From NCBI GenBank assembly GCA_021798655.1, contig JAJZFE010000025.1:1-5439 (forward strand): a stretch of DNA of 5,439 nt, written 5' to 3'. This DNA comes from Acidobacteriota bacterium. GTDB lineage: Bacteria; Acidobacteriota; Terriglobia; Terriglobales; Acidobacteriaceae. Both the position numbers and the translations under genes were made by a program. Shown here piece after piece: positions 1 through 5,418 of the stretch; within the stretch, counting starts at the first letter, position 1; each line of letters opens with the position of its first letter. The notes beneath the pieces were generated by a model. That model was not told where the DNA came from. It saw nothing but the letters and a program-made list of their open reading frames with translations, and did not search any database.

Positions 1-774
1 GGCGCGATCCTGCTCGGCGGGAGTGAGGTCGCCGTGCAGCGGCAGCAGGGTGAGGCCGGAGCTGCGGGCGAGCGGTTCGCACTCGCGGAGTGTGCGGTGG
101 ATCTCGGCTGCTCCGGGGAGGAAGGCGAGGATGTTGCCGGTGTGGCCTTCGGCGTTGAGCAGCGCGACAGCCTTGCGGACCTGCGTCTGCAGCGGCTCTG
201 GCGAGTACGGCAGATGACGCACGGTGAGCGCGTGCTGGCGACCTGCGGAGCGCAGGATCGGGCAGCTGCCGAGATAGTGCGCGATGGGAGCGGCATCGAG
301 CGTGGCGGACATGACGATGAGCCGCAGATCGGGGCGCGAGCGTTGCAGGCGCTTGAGCAGAGCGAGCGCGAGGTCGCTGTCGAGGTGGCGCTCGTGGAAC
401 TCGTCGAGCACGACGGCGTCGACGCCGCGCAGGGCGGGGTCGGAGAGCAGGCGACGCGTGAGGATGCCTTCGGTGACGAAGCGGAGGCGCGTGCGCGGGC
501 CGGAGACCTCGTCGAAGCGGACCTGGTAGCCGACGGTGTTGCCGACCTCCTCGCCGAGTTCGGCGGCGACGCGGCGCGCGGAGAGGCGCGCGGCGATGCG
601 GCGCGGTTCAAGGACGAGAACCTCGCCGCTGACGAGGGCGAGCAGCGCGGGCGGAACGCGGGTGGTCTTGCCGGCGCCGGGCGGGGCTTCGAGGACGAGG
701 TTGGGTGTGCTGCGGAGCGAGGCGAGAATGTCGGGGAGGATCGCATCGACCGGAAGGGTTGGCTTGAGGCTCAC
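1..774 (-). CDS. hrpB: ATP-dependent helicase HrpB, N-terminal part (cut by window edge)
   Basis: This is the N-terminal 258 codons of a DEAH-box superfamily 2 helicase; the rest lies beyond position 1. Visible motifs, in order, are: Walker A APPGAGKTT (residues 30-38), motif Ia EPRRIAAR (57-64), motif Ib TEGIL (101-105), the DEFHER box (124-129; DEFH replaces the usual DEAH), motif III SATLD (156-160) and the start of the second RecA-like domain, ILAFLPGAAEI (215-225). The N-terminus, with LPVDAILPDIL, resembles E. coli HrpB. Family members are roughly 800-850 residues, so about 30% is seen here. The start is the GTG at 774-772. It is the only usable start, because an in-frame TGA lies at 810-808 with no ATG between, and the ATG at 792-790 on this strand is in another frame and stops at once. 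No clear Shine-Dalgarno sequence precedes it. The gene is divergent from the glycerate kinase. HrpB is a predicted RNA helicase with a poorly defined cellular role. The family call is firm. Confidence 0.94.
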   Translation of the reverse strand, partial: MSLKPTLPVDAILPDILASLRSTPNLVLEAPPGAGKTTRVPPALLALVSGEVLVLEPRRIAARLSARRVAAELGEEVGNTVGYQVRFDEVSGPRTRLRFVTEGILTRRLLSDPALRGVDAVVLDEFHERHLDSDLALALLKRLQRSRPDLRLIVMSATLDAAPIAHYLGSCPILRSAGRQHALTVRHLPYSPEPLQTQVRKAVALLNAEGHTGNILAFLPGAAEIHRTLRECEPLARSSGLTLLPLHGDLTPAEQDRA

Positions 775-861
775 TGTTGTGATCGGAACATGCGGGGTTG
801 CGGAGCGTCAATGCGGGCGCGTGGCTGGTAGTCTGGGCTCGCTGCAGGGTCGAGGTGAGCG
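775..861. promoter_or_regulatory. Divergent intergenic region between hrpB and the glycerate kinase gene
   Basis: These 87 bases must hold the start signals of both divergent genes. On the plus strand the only strong signal is the ribosome binding site next to the kinase start. On the minus strand there is a TTGACG (811-806) matching five of six bases of a sigma-70 -35 box, but no acceptable -10 lies 16-18 bases downstream. On the plus strand TGGTAGTCT (826-834) could be a degenerate extended -10, without a matching -35. I therefore do not place either promoter exactly. Confidence 0.4.
852..858 (+). promoter_or_regulatory. Ribosome binding site of the glycerate kinase gene
   Basis: GAGGTGA ends three bases before the ATG at 862, with its GAGG core six bases upstream of the start. 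The TGA inside it (856-858) is in frame with the kinase, so no longer N-terminus is possible. This fixes the start at 862. Confidence 0.75.
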
Positions 862-2229
862 ATGGAGTTGCGAGCGACGGCGCGGAGGATTCTCGACGAG
901 GCGATGGCTGCGGTGCGTATCGACGCGGCGATGTTGCAGGCGGTGCGTTGCGCGGATGGCGTGTTGCATGTGGGTAGCCTTTCGTATCGGTTGGCGGCGT
1001 TTGAGCGCGTGGTGGTGGTGGCGATGGGCAAGGCCGCAGGGCCGATGGCGGAGGCGTTGATGACTGCGCTGAGGGATGCGCCTCGTGTTGAGGGTGTGGT
1101 GGTGGGAGCGACAGCTCCGACGGTTGTAGATGCACGGCTGCGGTGGATGCGTGGGAGCCATCCGGTGCCGGATGCCGCGTCGGTGGCTGCGGCGGATGTG
1201 GTGCTGCGGTTGCTGCGTGGCTGCGATGCGCGTTGTCTGGTGCTGGTGCTGCTGAGTGGTGGTGCGTCAAGCATGGTGGAGCGCCCGCTGGATGGGGCGT
1301 TGAATGGTTGGTTGAGCGCGGAGGATGCGGCCGATCTGCATCGCGCGCTGGTGGCTTCGGGGCTGCCGATTGCGGCGATGAACACGCTGCGGAAGCATGT
1401 CTCCGCGGTGAAGGGCGGGCGGCTGGCGCTGGCAGCGGGCGACGCGACGCTGTGTACGGTGATCGTGTCGGATGTTCGGCCGGGCGAGGAGCAGGTCGTG
1501 GGCTCGGGACCGACGATGGCCGATGCGACGACGGTGGAGGACTGTCGCAGGATCGTTGCGGACGCAGGTGAGTCGCTGCGGTTGACGGCGAAGCTGCGCG
1601 CGTACCTTGCGAGCGCGTTGCTGGAGGAGACGCCGAAGCCAGGTGCGGTGAAGGGCGATGTGGTGGTGCTGCTGTCGAGTGATGACCTGTGCGCAGCGGC
1701 GCAGGCGAGTGCGGCGGCGCTGGGGTTTGCGGCCGTGGTGGACAACGGCTGCGACGAGTGGGAGTATCGCGCGGCGGCGGAGTATCTGCTGTGCCGCGCG
1801 GAGATGTGGCTGATGGAGCATGAGCGTGTGTGCGTCGTGTCGACGGGTGAGGTCGCGGTGGCGCTCGACGGCGAGCCTGGGCTCGGCGGACGGAACCAGC
1901 AGTTTGCGCTGGAGTGCGCGCGGCTGGCTGCTGAGCGAATGGCTGCGGAGCGACGAACGGCTGAGCGCGGGTTGCGGGTTGTAGTGTTGAGTGCCGGTTC
2001 GGACGGCGTGGACGGCAACAGTGTGGCTGCGGGAGCGGTGGTGGATGCGACGACTGTGGAGCGTGCGGCGGCGCTGGGGCTTTCGGTGGAGCAGGCGCTG
2101 CGGCGGTTCGACAGCTACAGCCTGCTGGCCGCGCTGGGTGATGCGGTGGTGACGGGTGCGACGGGGAACAACCTGCGCGATCTGCGGCTGGTGCTGATGG
2201 AGCGTGTGCCTGAGCGTGGAATGCCATGA
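862..2229 (+). CDS. gckA: Glycerate 2-kinase, class I (DUF4147 + MOFRL domains)
   Basis: This 455-residue protein matches the GckA/TtuD family. Members phosphorylate D-glycerate with ATP to 2-phosphoglycerate in the cytosol; older annotations call them hydroxypyruvate reductase. Family hallmarks seen are: GKAAGPMAEA (56-65), with the Lys of the conserved GKA; GSHPVPD (98-104); the glycine-rich LLSGGASSM (130-138); LRKHVSAVKGGRLA (176-189); SDVRPG (203-208) and GSGPT (214-218); then in the C-terminal MOFRL part STGEVAV (327-333), GLGGRNQQFAL (340-350) with the conserved Arg344, SAGSDGVDGNS (377-387) and GATGNNLRDL (432-441). Length is normal for the family and no key motif is missing. The start is set by GAGGTGA upstream and an in-frame stop just before it. 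Codon use is strongly biased to G-ending codons. Residues 356-370 are encoded by three imperfect 15-base repeats. The LldP-type permease gene follows after 57 bases, suggesting catabolism of glycerate or glycolate. The precise symbol is less certain than the family. Confidence 0.92.
   Translation: MELRATARRILDEAMAAVRIDAAMLQAVRCADGVLHVGSLSYRLAAFERVVVVAMGKAAGPMAEALMTALRDAPRVEGVVVGATAPTVVDARLRWMRGSHPVPDAASVAAADVVLRLLRGCDARCLVLVLLSGGASSMVERPLDGALNGWLSAEDAADLHRALVASGLPIAAMNTLRKHVSAVKGGRLALAAGDATLCTVIVSDVRPGEEQVVGSGPTMADATTVEDCRRIVADAGESLRLTAKLRAYLASALLEETPKPGAVKGDVVVLLSSDDLCAAAQASAAALGFAAVVDNGCDEWEYRAAAEYLLCRAEMWLMEHERVCVVSTGEVAVALDGEPGLGGRNQQFALECARLAAERMAAERRTAERGLRVVVLSAGSDGVDGNSVAAGAVVDATTVERAAALGLSVEQALRRFDSYSLLAALGDAVVTGATGNNLRDLRLVLMERVPERGMP
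1927..1971 (+). repeat. Three imperfect 15-bp tandem repeats inside the glycerate kinase gene
   Basis: Units lie at 1927-1941, 1942-1956 and 1957-1971 and encode AAERM, AAERR and TAERG. Each unit carries GCT or GCG followed by GAGCG. The frame is kept because the unit is five codons. The repeat sits between the GGRNQQFAL and SAGSDG motifs of the MOFRL region, where it likely lengthens a charged helix or surface loop. Three units is short, so coincidence from the alanine/arginine-rich composition remains possible. Confidence 0.55.
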
Positions 2230-2239
2230 GCGTGCACGG

Positions 2240-2268
2240 TATACAAAGGCTGATGCGGGTTGCATAAT
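2240..2268 (+). promoter_or_regulatory. Candidate sigma-70-like promoter ahead of the permease gene
   Basis: TATACA (2240-2245, four of six matches to TTGACA) and CATAAT (2263-2268, five of six matches to TATAAT) are separated by exactly 17 bases. Transcription would begin near 2275, leaving a leader of about a dozen bases containing GAGGA (2279-2283). It would let the permease be expressed apart from the kinase, although the 57-bp gap also allows read-through. Found by eye only; such matches occur by chance. Confidence 0.4.
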
Positions 2269-2286
2269 CGGACTGCTTGAGGATGA

Positions 2287-3993
2287 ATGCCTGTGGCGTT
2301 GCGTGAACTTGGGATGACGCTGTGCCTGGCGGATGTGGGCGGTGATGCCGGTGGAACGTGGGCGCAGCGCTATGATCCGACGGGACACTGGTGGCTGACG
2401 ACGGTGTGTGCGGCGGTGCCGCTGCTGGTGCTGCTGGCGCTGCTGCTGGGTGCGCGGATGAAGGCGCATCGCGCGTCGCTGATCGCGCTGGTGGCGTTGA
2501 TGGTGGTGGCGGTGGCGCTGTTCCGTATGCCGGTGAAGCTGGCCGCGCTGGCTACCGGATATGGCGTTGCGTATGGGCTGTTTCCGATTGCGTGGATCGT
2601 GCTTCCGGTGATCTTCCTGTACGAGCTGACCGTCCATGCGAAGCGATTTGAGCTGCTGCAGCAGTGCTTTACGGGCGTGACGCAGGATGCGCGGCTGCAA
2701 CTGCTGCTGATTGCCTTTGCGCTGGGCGCGTTCTTTGAAGGCGCTGCAGGGTTTGGCACGCCGGTGGCGGTGTGCGGCACGCTGCTGATCGGGATCGGGT
2801 TTGCGCCGCTGGAGGCTGCGGCGCTGGCGCTGCTGGCGAACACGGCGCCGGTGGCGTTTGGCGGCCTGGGGACGCCGGTGGTGGCGCTGCACGGTGTGAC
2901 TGGACTGGACCTGCGGCTGTTGTCGCGCATGATCGGGATTCTGCTGACGCCGTTCTGCGTGCTGGTACCGTTCTGGCTGATCGCCGTGTTTGCGGGCTGG
3001 CGGCGGATGGTGGAGGTGTGGCCGGCGATCCTGCTGTCGGGTGTGCTGTTTGGCGGAGTGCAGTTGCTGGTGGCGTCGTTGCATGGGCCGTGGCTGGTGA
3101 ACATTGCCGCGTCGGTGGTGACGATGGCAGCGCAGGTGCTGTTCTTCCGGGTGTGGCGGCCGCGCCGAATCCTGGGCCCTCGGCTGGAGGAGATTGCCGC
3201 AGGCGAGGAGACGCTGTGCCGACCTTCGCGGGCGCTGGTGGTGCGAGCGATGCTGCCCTGGGCGGTGTTGACGCTGTTCGTGGCGCTGTGGGGAACGCCG
3301 GTGTTTGCCCGCTGGTCAGGCTCGTTCAGCGCGGTAACTGTGGCGGTGCGCGGGCTGGACGGCGTGGTGCTGCGGATGCCGCCGGTGGTGGCTGCGGCGC
3401 ACGCGGAGACGGCGGTGTTTGCGTTCGACTGGCTCTCCGCAACAGGTACAGGCATCTTCATCGCGGCGTGGATTGCGGGGTTTGCGATGCGGTTGCGTGT
3501 GGGCGAGATCCTGATGGTGCTGCGGCGGACGCTGTGGAAGACGCGGTATACGGTGATCACGATTGCGGCGTTGATGGGCTTCGGATTTCTGATGCGGTTC
3601 TGCGGGATCGACGGGGTGCTGGGGCTGGCGTGTGTGCGGACGGGGAAGCTGTATCCGTTCTTCGGGACGCTGATTGGGTGGATCGGGACGGCGTCGACGG
3701 GGTCGGACACATCGTCGAATGTGCTGTTCGGGAGCCTGCAGAAGCTGACCGCGCTGCAGCTGGGGATACCGGCGGTGGTGATGGCGGCGGCGAACTCCGG
3801 CGGCGGCGTGATGGGCAAGATGATCGCGCCGCAGAGCGTGGTGGTGGCGAGCACCGCGGCGGGCATCTATGGCAGCGAAGGAGCGATCCTGCGGCGAGTG
3901 GCGCTGCACAGCCTGCTGCTGGCGTCGCTGATGGGAGCGGTGGCGCTGGTGGCGGTGCATGTGCCGGCGATGGTGCGTCTGGCGTCGCAGTAA
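2287..3993 (+). CDS. lldP: L-lactate permease family transporter (LldP/LctP type; lactate, glycolate or related 2-hydroxy acid)
   Basis: This 568-residue inner-membrane carrier aligns along its length with E. coli LldP (551 residues) and the glycolate permease GlcA. It probably works as a proton symporter for small 2-hydroxy monocarboxylates. Landmarks are: WAQRYDPTG (25-33, the family N-terminus), FPIAWIVLP (99-107), GAFFEGAAGFGTPVA (147-161), NTAPVAFGGLGTPV (185-198), then RMPPVV and FDWLSATGT, then TGSDTSSNVLF (471-481) and GGVMGKMIAPQS (506-517). Many long hydrophobic stretches between these fit the polytopic fold. An in-frame TGA at 2284-2286 makes ATG 2287 the earliest start, giving about 20 residues more than E. 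coli before WAQRYDP. The GAGG at 2279-2282 is only four bases from that ATG, so GTG 2293 or ATG 2314 could be the true start. It lies just downstream of the glycerate kinase. Family assignment is firm; which acid it carries cannot be read from sequence. Confidence 0.94.
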   Translation: MPVALRELGMTLCLADVGGDAGGTWAQRYDPTGHWWLTTVCAAVPLLVLLALLLGARMKAHRASLIALVALMVVAVALFRMPVKLAALATGYGVAYGLFPIAWIVLPVIFLYELTVHAKRFELLQQCFTGVTQDARLQLLLIAFALGAFFEGAAGFGTPVAVCGTLLIGIGFAPLEAAALALLANTAPVAFGGLGTPVVALHGVTGLDLRLLSRMIGILLTPFCVLVPFWLIAVFAGWRRMVEVWPAILLSGVLFGGVQLLVASLHGPWLVNIAASVVTMAAQVLFFRVWRPRRILGPRLEEIAAGEETLCRPSRALVVRAMLPWAVLTLFVALWGTPVFARWSGSFSAVTVAVRGLDGVVLRMPPVVAAAHAETAVFAFDWLSATGTGIFIAAWIAGFAMRLRVGEILMVLRRTLWKTRYTVITIAALMGFGFLMRFCGIDGVLGLACVRTGKLYPFFGTLIGWIGTASTGSDTSSNVLFGSLQKLTALQLGIPAVVMAAANSGGGVMGKMIAPQSVVVASTAAGIYGSEGAILRRVALHSLLLASLMGAVALVAVHVPAMVRLASQ

Positions 3994-4195
3994 GGTGTGG
4001 AGGCTGCGCGGAACCGAGTTTGGTTCAGGATATCCACTGATAATTGAATATTCACAGGATAAGACCTTGAATGGTGCAGGGATGCCCCGCATACTCACTG
4101 CTAGAGCGTTGCTGCGCCAGCAGTTACGTCCTGTGAATCGCCTGGGTTCGGCAGCACGACCGCCAAGCCGACTCCCAGCCCGAGAGATGAGCGCC
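3994..4195. promoter_or_regulatory. Intergenic region with palindromes and direct repeats between permease and HTH-TPR genes
   Basis: This is a relatively AT-rich island between GC-rich genes. It contains an inverted repeat GAACC/GGTTC with a six-base loop (4011-4026), the palindromes GGATATCC (4028-4035) and TGAATATTCA (4045-4054), and a direct repeat CAGGATA at 4026-4032 and 4055-4061, 29 bases apart. A promoter candidate follows. The inverted repeat has no T-tract after it, so it is not a convincing intrinsic terminator for the permease gene. The cluster could be an operator region for the downstream regulator-like gene, but nothing proves binding. Confidence 0.4.
4067..4095 (+). promoter_or_regulatory. 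Candidate sigma-70-like promoter for the HTH-TPR gene
   Basis: TTGAAT (4067-4072) and CATACT (4090-4095) each match four of six consensus bases and are 17 bases apart. Transcription would start near 4102, giving a leader of roughly 90 bases. Just downstream, two short stems compete for the same bases: ACTGCT/AGCAGT (4097-4102 with 4119-4124) and TGCTG/CAGCA (4110-4114 with 4118-4122). Its position just downstream of the palindrome cluster supports the call. Predicted by eye only. Confidence 0.4.
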
Positions 4196-5110
4196 ATGAG
4201 CCGTTACTGCCGTGAAGATGTACTACGCATCCTACGACTGCCGGTCCGCCAGCTCGCCGCATGGGAGAGGGCGGGGCTGGTGTCGAGCTCGGAAGAGTAT
4301 TCCTTCGACGAGCTGGTGCAGCTGCGGAAGCTGCGCGACCTGGCCGCGACGCGGATCTCGGTGAAGAGCATTGTGCGGTCGGTGGACGCGATGCAGAAGG
4401 TCTCCGGGATGACCAATCCGCTGCTGGAGTCGGTCGCGGTGCGGCAGGGCTCGCGGGTGGCTTGGCGGCAGTATGGCGCGCTGGTCGATCCGGTGACGCG
4501 GCAGATGGCTTTCGACTTCGAGCTGACGCATACCGGCGGTGGATTGACGGTGGTGCGGCAGCGGGGGCAGGCTCCGGCGGTGCAGAACGGCGAGACGCAG
4601 GAGATGTTTCTGCGTGCGGTGCGGCTGGAGGAGATTCCCGGACGCCTCGGCGAGGCCAAGGAGATCTACGAGACGATCCTGGAGCTGAACGCGGACCATG
4701 CAGCCGCAGCGATCAACCTGGGGACGATCCGCTACAACGAGCGCGACTACGCTGGCGCCGAGGCGTTGTACCGTCGCGCGACCGAAGCGGACCCGGAGTA
4801 TGCGCTGGCGTTCTTCGACCTGGGCAACGTGCTGGACGAGCAGCAGCGGCTGGAAGAGGCGATCGAAGCCTACGAGCGCGCGCTGAAGCTGGTGCCGCAG
4901 TATGCCGACGCGCACTACAACCTGGCGCTGGCCTACGAGCGGACCAAAGAGCCGCGCAAGGCGCTGCGCCACTGGACGACGTACACCCAGCTGGACCCGA
5001 CCGGGCCGTGGTCCAACCACGCGCGCGGCCAGGCGAAGCGGATTCTGGCCGGTGAGCGGCTGGCGATCGTCAGCCGACATGGACGGACGATGATGCGGAT
5101 GGCCGGGTAG
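4196..5110 (+). CDS. MerR-like helix-turn-helix protein with C-terminal tetratricopeptide repeats
   Basis: This 304-residue protein is probably cytosolic, with no signal peptide or membrane segment. Residues 1-70 look like a MerR-type winged helix: REDVLRILRLPVRQLAAWER (6-25) as recognition helix region, a wing near GLVSSSEEYSF (27-37), then DELVQLRKLRDLAATRIS (38-55). Residues 75-130 are a linker with likely beta strands (AWRQYGALVDP, MAFDFEL). From about 134 on there are four TPR-like units: 134-167 (MFLRAVRLEEIPG), 168-201 (AAINLGTIRYNERDYAGAEA), 202-235 (LAFFDLGNVLDEQQRLEEAI) and 236-269 (AHYNLALAYERTKEPRKAL). A classical MerR coiled coil and ligand domain are absent. The open frame extends upstream to 3959, but ATG 4196 (GAGAG nine bases upstream) or ATG 4187 fits the MSRYCREDVLRIL start best; ATG 4082 would overlap the promoter candidate and add a basic, featureless tail. 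I recall such HTH-TPR proteins as common in Acidobacteria. Their targets are unknown to me. Confidence 0.85.
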   Translation: MSRYCREDVLRILRLPVRQLAAWERAGLVSSSEEYSFDELVQLRKLRDLAATRISVKSIVRSVDAMQKVSGMTNPLLESVAVRQGSRVAWRQYGALVDPVTRQMAFDFELTHTGGGLTVVRQRGQAPAVQNGETQEMFLRAVRLEEIPGRLGEAKEIYETILELNADHAAAAINLGTIRYNERDYAGAEALYRRATEADPEYALAFFDLGNVLDEQQRLEEAIEAYERALKLVPQYADAHYNLALAYERTKEPRKALRHWTTYTQLDPTGPWSNHARGQAKRILAGERLAIVSRHGRTMMRMAG

Positions 5111-5187
5111 TCTGCGGCGGCCGGGGTACCCCCCCTCCCCCCCCTCAAATTGGCTTGATCTCTGGAATCAACAGGTTACGGGGTGTT
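5111..5187. other. C-rich 3' flank and degenerate repeat half-unit
   Basis: Just after the TAG stop comes GGGGTACCCC (a 10-bp palindrome, 5123-5132) running into a pyrimidine tract of C7-T-C8-T-C (5129-5146). As RNA this is unstructured, C-rich and G-poor, as in Rho-loading sites; on the minus strand it is two long G-runs able to form a quadruplex. There is no hairpin plus T-run, so an intrinsic terminator is not supported. From 5166 (GGAATCAACAGG) to 5182 (GGTTACGGG) the sequence resembles the second half of the 69-bp repeat that follows. Confidence 0.5.
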
Positions 5188-5201
5188 GTGTCTGCAAGAT
5201 A

Positions 5202-5229
5202 TTGATTGCAGAGATTTTAGGGGCATAAT
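5202..5229 (+). promoter_or_regulatory. Promoter-like sequence in repeat copy 1
   Basis: TTGATT (5202-5207) and CATAAT (5224-5229) are 16 bases apart. They match four and five of six consensus bases. The -35-like box overlaps the right arm of the CTGCAA/TTGCAG inverted repeat, which could therefore act as an operator. Whether it is transcribed cannot be told from sequence. Confidence 0.25.
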
Positions 5230-5270
5230 ATTCAAAACATTGGGGTTACGGGCAAAGTGGCTGCAAGGTG

Positions 5271-5298
5271 TTGATTGCAGATGGCTTGCGGCTATAAT
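5271..5298 (+). promoter_or_regulatory. Promoter-like sequence in repeat copy 2
   Basis: TTGATT (5271-5276) is followed after 16 bases by a perfect TATAAT (5293-5298). It sits at the same place in copy 2 as the pair in copy 1 and would read rightward, out of the window, from about 5305. It may serve a gene beyond 5439, or the likeness may be a by-product of an AT-rich repeat in GC-rich DNA. Confidence 0.35.
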
Positions 5299-5370
5299 AT
5301 TCAAACGATTGGGGTTAGGGCTGTTTTTGGTTCGGAATAGCAAGCTGGTGGGGGCTGGGGTGGGTGTCGG

Positions 5371-5418
5371 TTCTCAGGTCTCAGGTCTGAGTTTTGAGTT
5401 TCCAGTTTTCCAGTTGCC
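5371..5418. repeat. Low-complexity tail with a roughly 7-bp rhythm
   Basis: Two exact TCTCAGG units (5372-5378, 5379-5385) and a partial third (TCTGAG) lead into GTTTTGA, GTTTCCA, GTTTTCCA and GTTGCC (5391-5418). The sequence is non-coding in all frames. I recall CAG-TTYY-CAG type intergenic low-complexity DNA from Terriglobia genomes, which fits the organism guess, but I cannot verify that here. The surrounding bases 5321-5370 are G-rich on the plus strand, and I see no gene in them. Confidence 0.55.

Larger units (their letters stand above)
5188..5320 (+). repeat. Two-copy 69-bp imperfect tandem repeat with conserved inverted repeats
   Basis: Positions 5188-5251 and 5257-5320 align at a constant 69-base offset without gaps, with 50 of 64 bases identical by hand count. 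Conserved blocks are CTGCAAG, TTGATTGCAGA, ATAATATTCAAA and ATTGGGGTTA; changes cluster at 5213-5224. Each copy has a perfect CTGCAA/TTGCAG inverted repeat with an eight-base spacer (5192-5211 and 5261-5280). The spacer bases differ between copies while the arms do not. Within each copy the ATATTG and ATATTC halves show a weaker similarity 29 bases apart (18 of 29), suggesting a smaller ancestral unit. No open reading frame covers the block. It is not CRISPR-like, because the repeats are divergent and adjoin directly with no unique spacers. Confidence 0.8.

Noticed and set aside
783..811. Sigma-70 promoter for hrpB built on TTGACG
   Set aside because: The -35 match is good, but the bases at the -10 position fit the consensus poorly, and the leader would be almost absent.
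34..831. Plus-strand open frame opposite hrpB
   Set aside because: It is Glu/Ala/Gly/Arg-rich and featureless, while the opposite strand shows all helicase motifs of HrpB in order.
2283..2306. Seven-codon leader ORF overlapping the permease start
   Set aside because: Its ATG directly abuts the GAGG, leaving no spacing for translation initiation, and the encoded residues are just the permease start in another frame.
608..3866. Long minus-strand open frames (608-2227, 771-2018, 1267-3084, 2370-3866)
   Set aside because: They lie antisense to clearly recognised kinase and permease genes, and their translations are Pro/Ser/Arg/His-rich with no family motifs. They arise from high GC and few stop codons.
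4011..4026. Intrinsic terminator after the permease gene
   Set aside because: The stem is only five base pairs and no T-run follows.
2772..4040. Plus-strand open frame overlapping the permease in another frame
   Set aside because: It is Gly/Ala/Asp-rich with no hydrophobic segments or motifs; the permease frame carries the conserved sequence.
3959..4195. N-terminal extension of the HTH-TPR protein into the permease gene
   Set aside because: The extra residues are basic and unlike the family, and the region holds the promoter candidate and palindromes. Starts at 4187 or 4196 fit the protein better.
5188..5320. CRISPR array
   Set aside because: There are only two divergent, directly adjoining units with no unique equal-length spacers and no cas genes.
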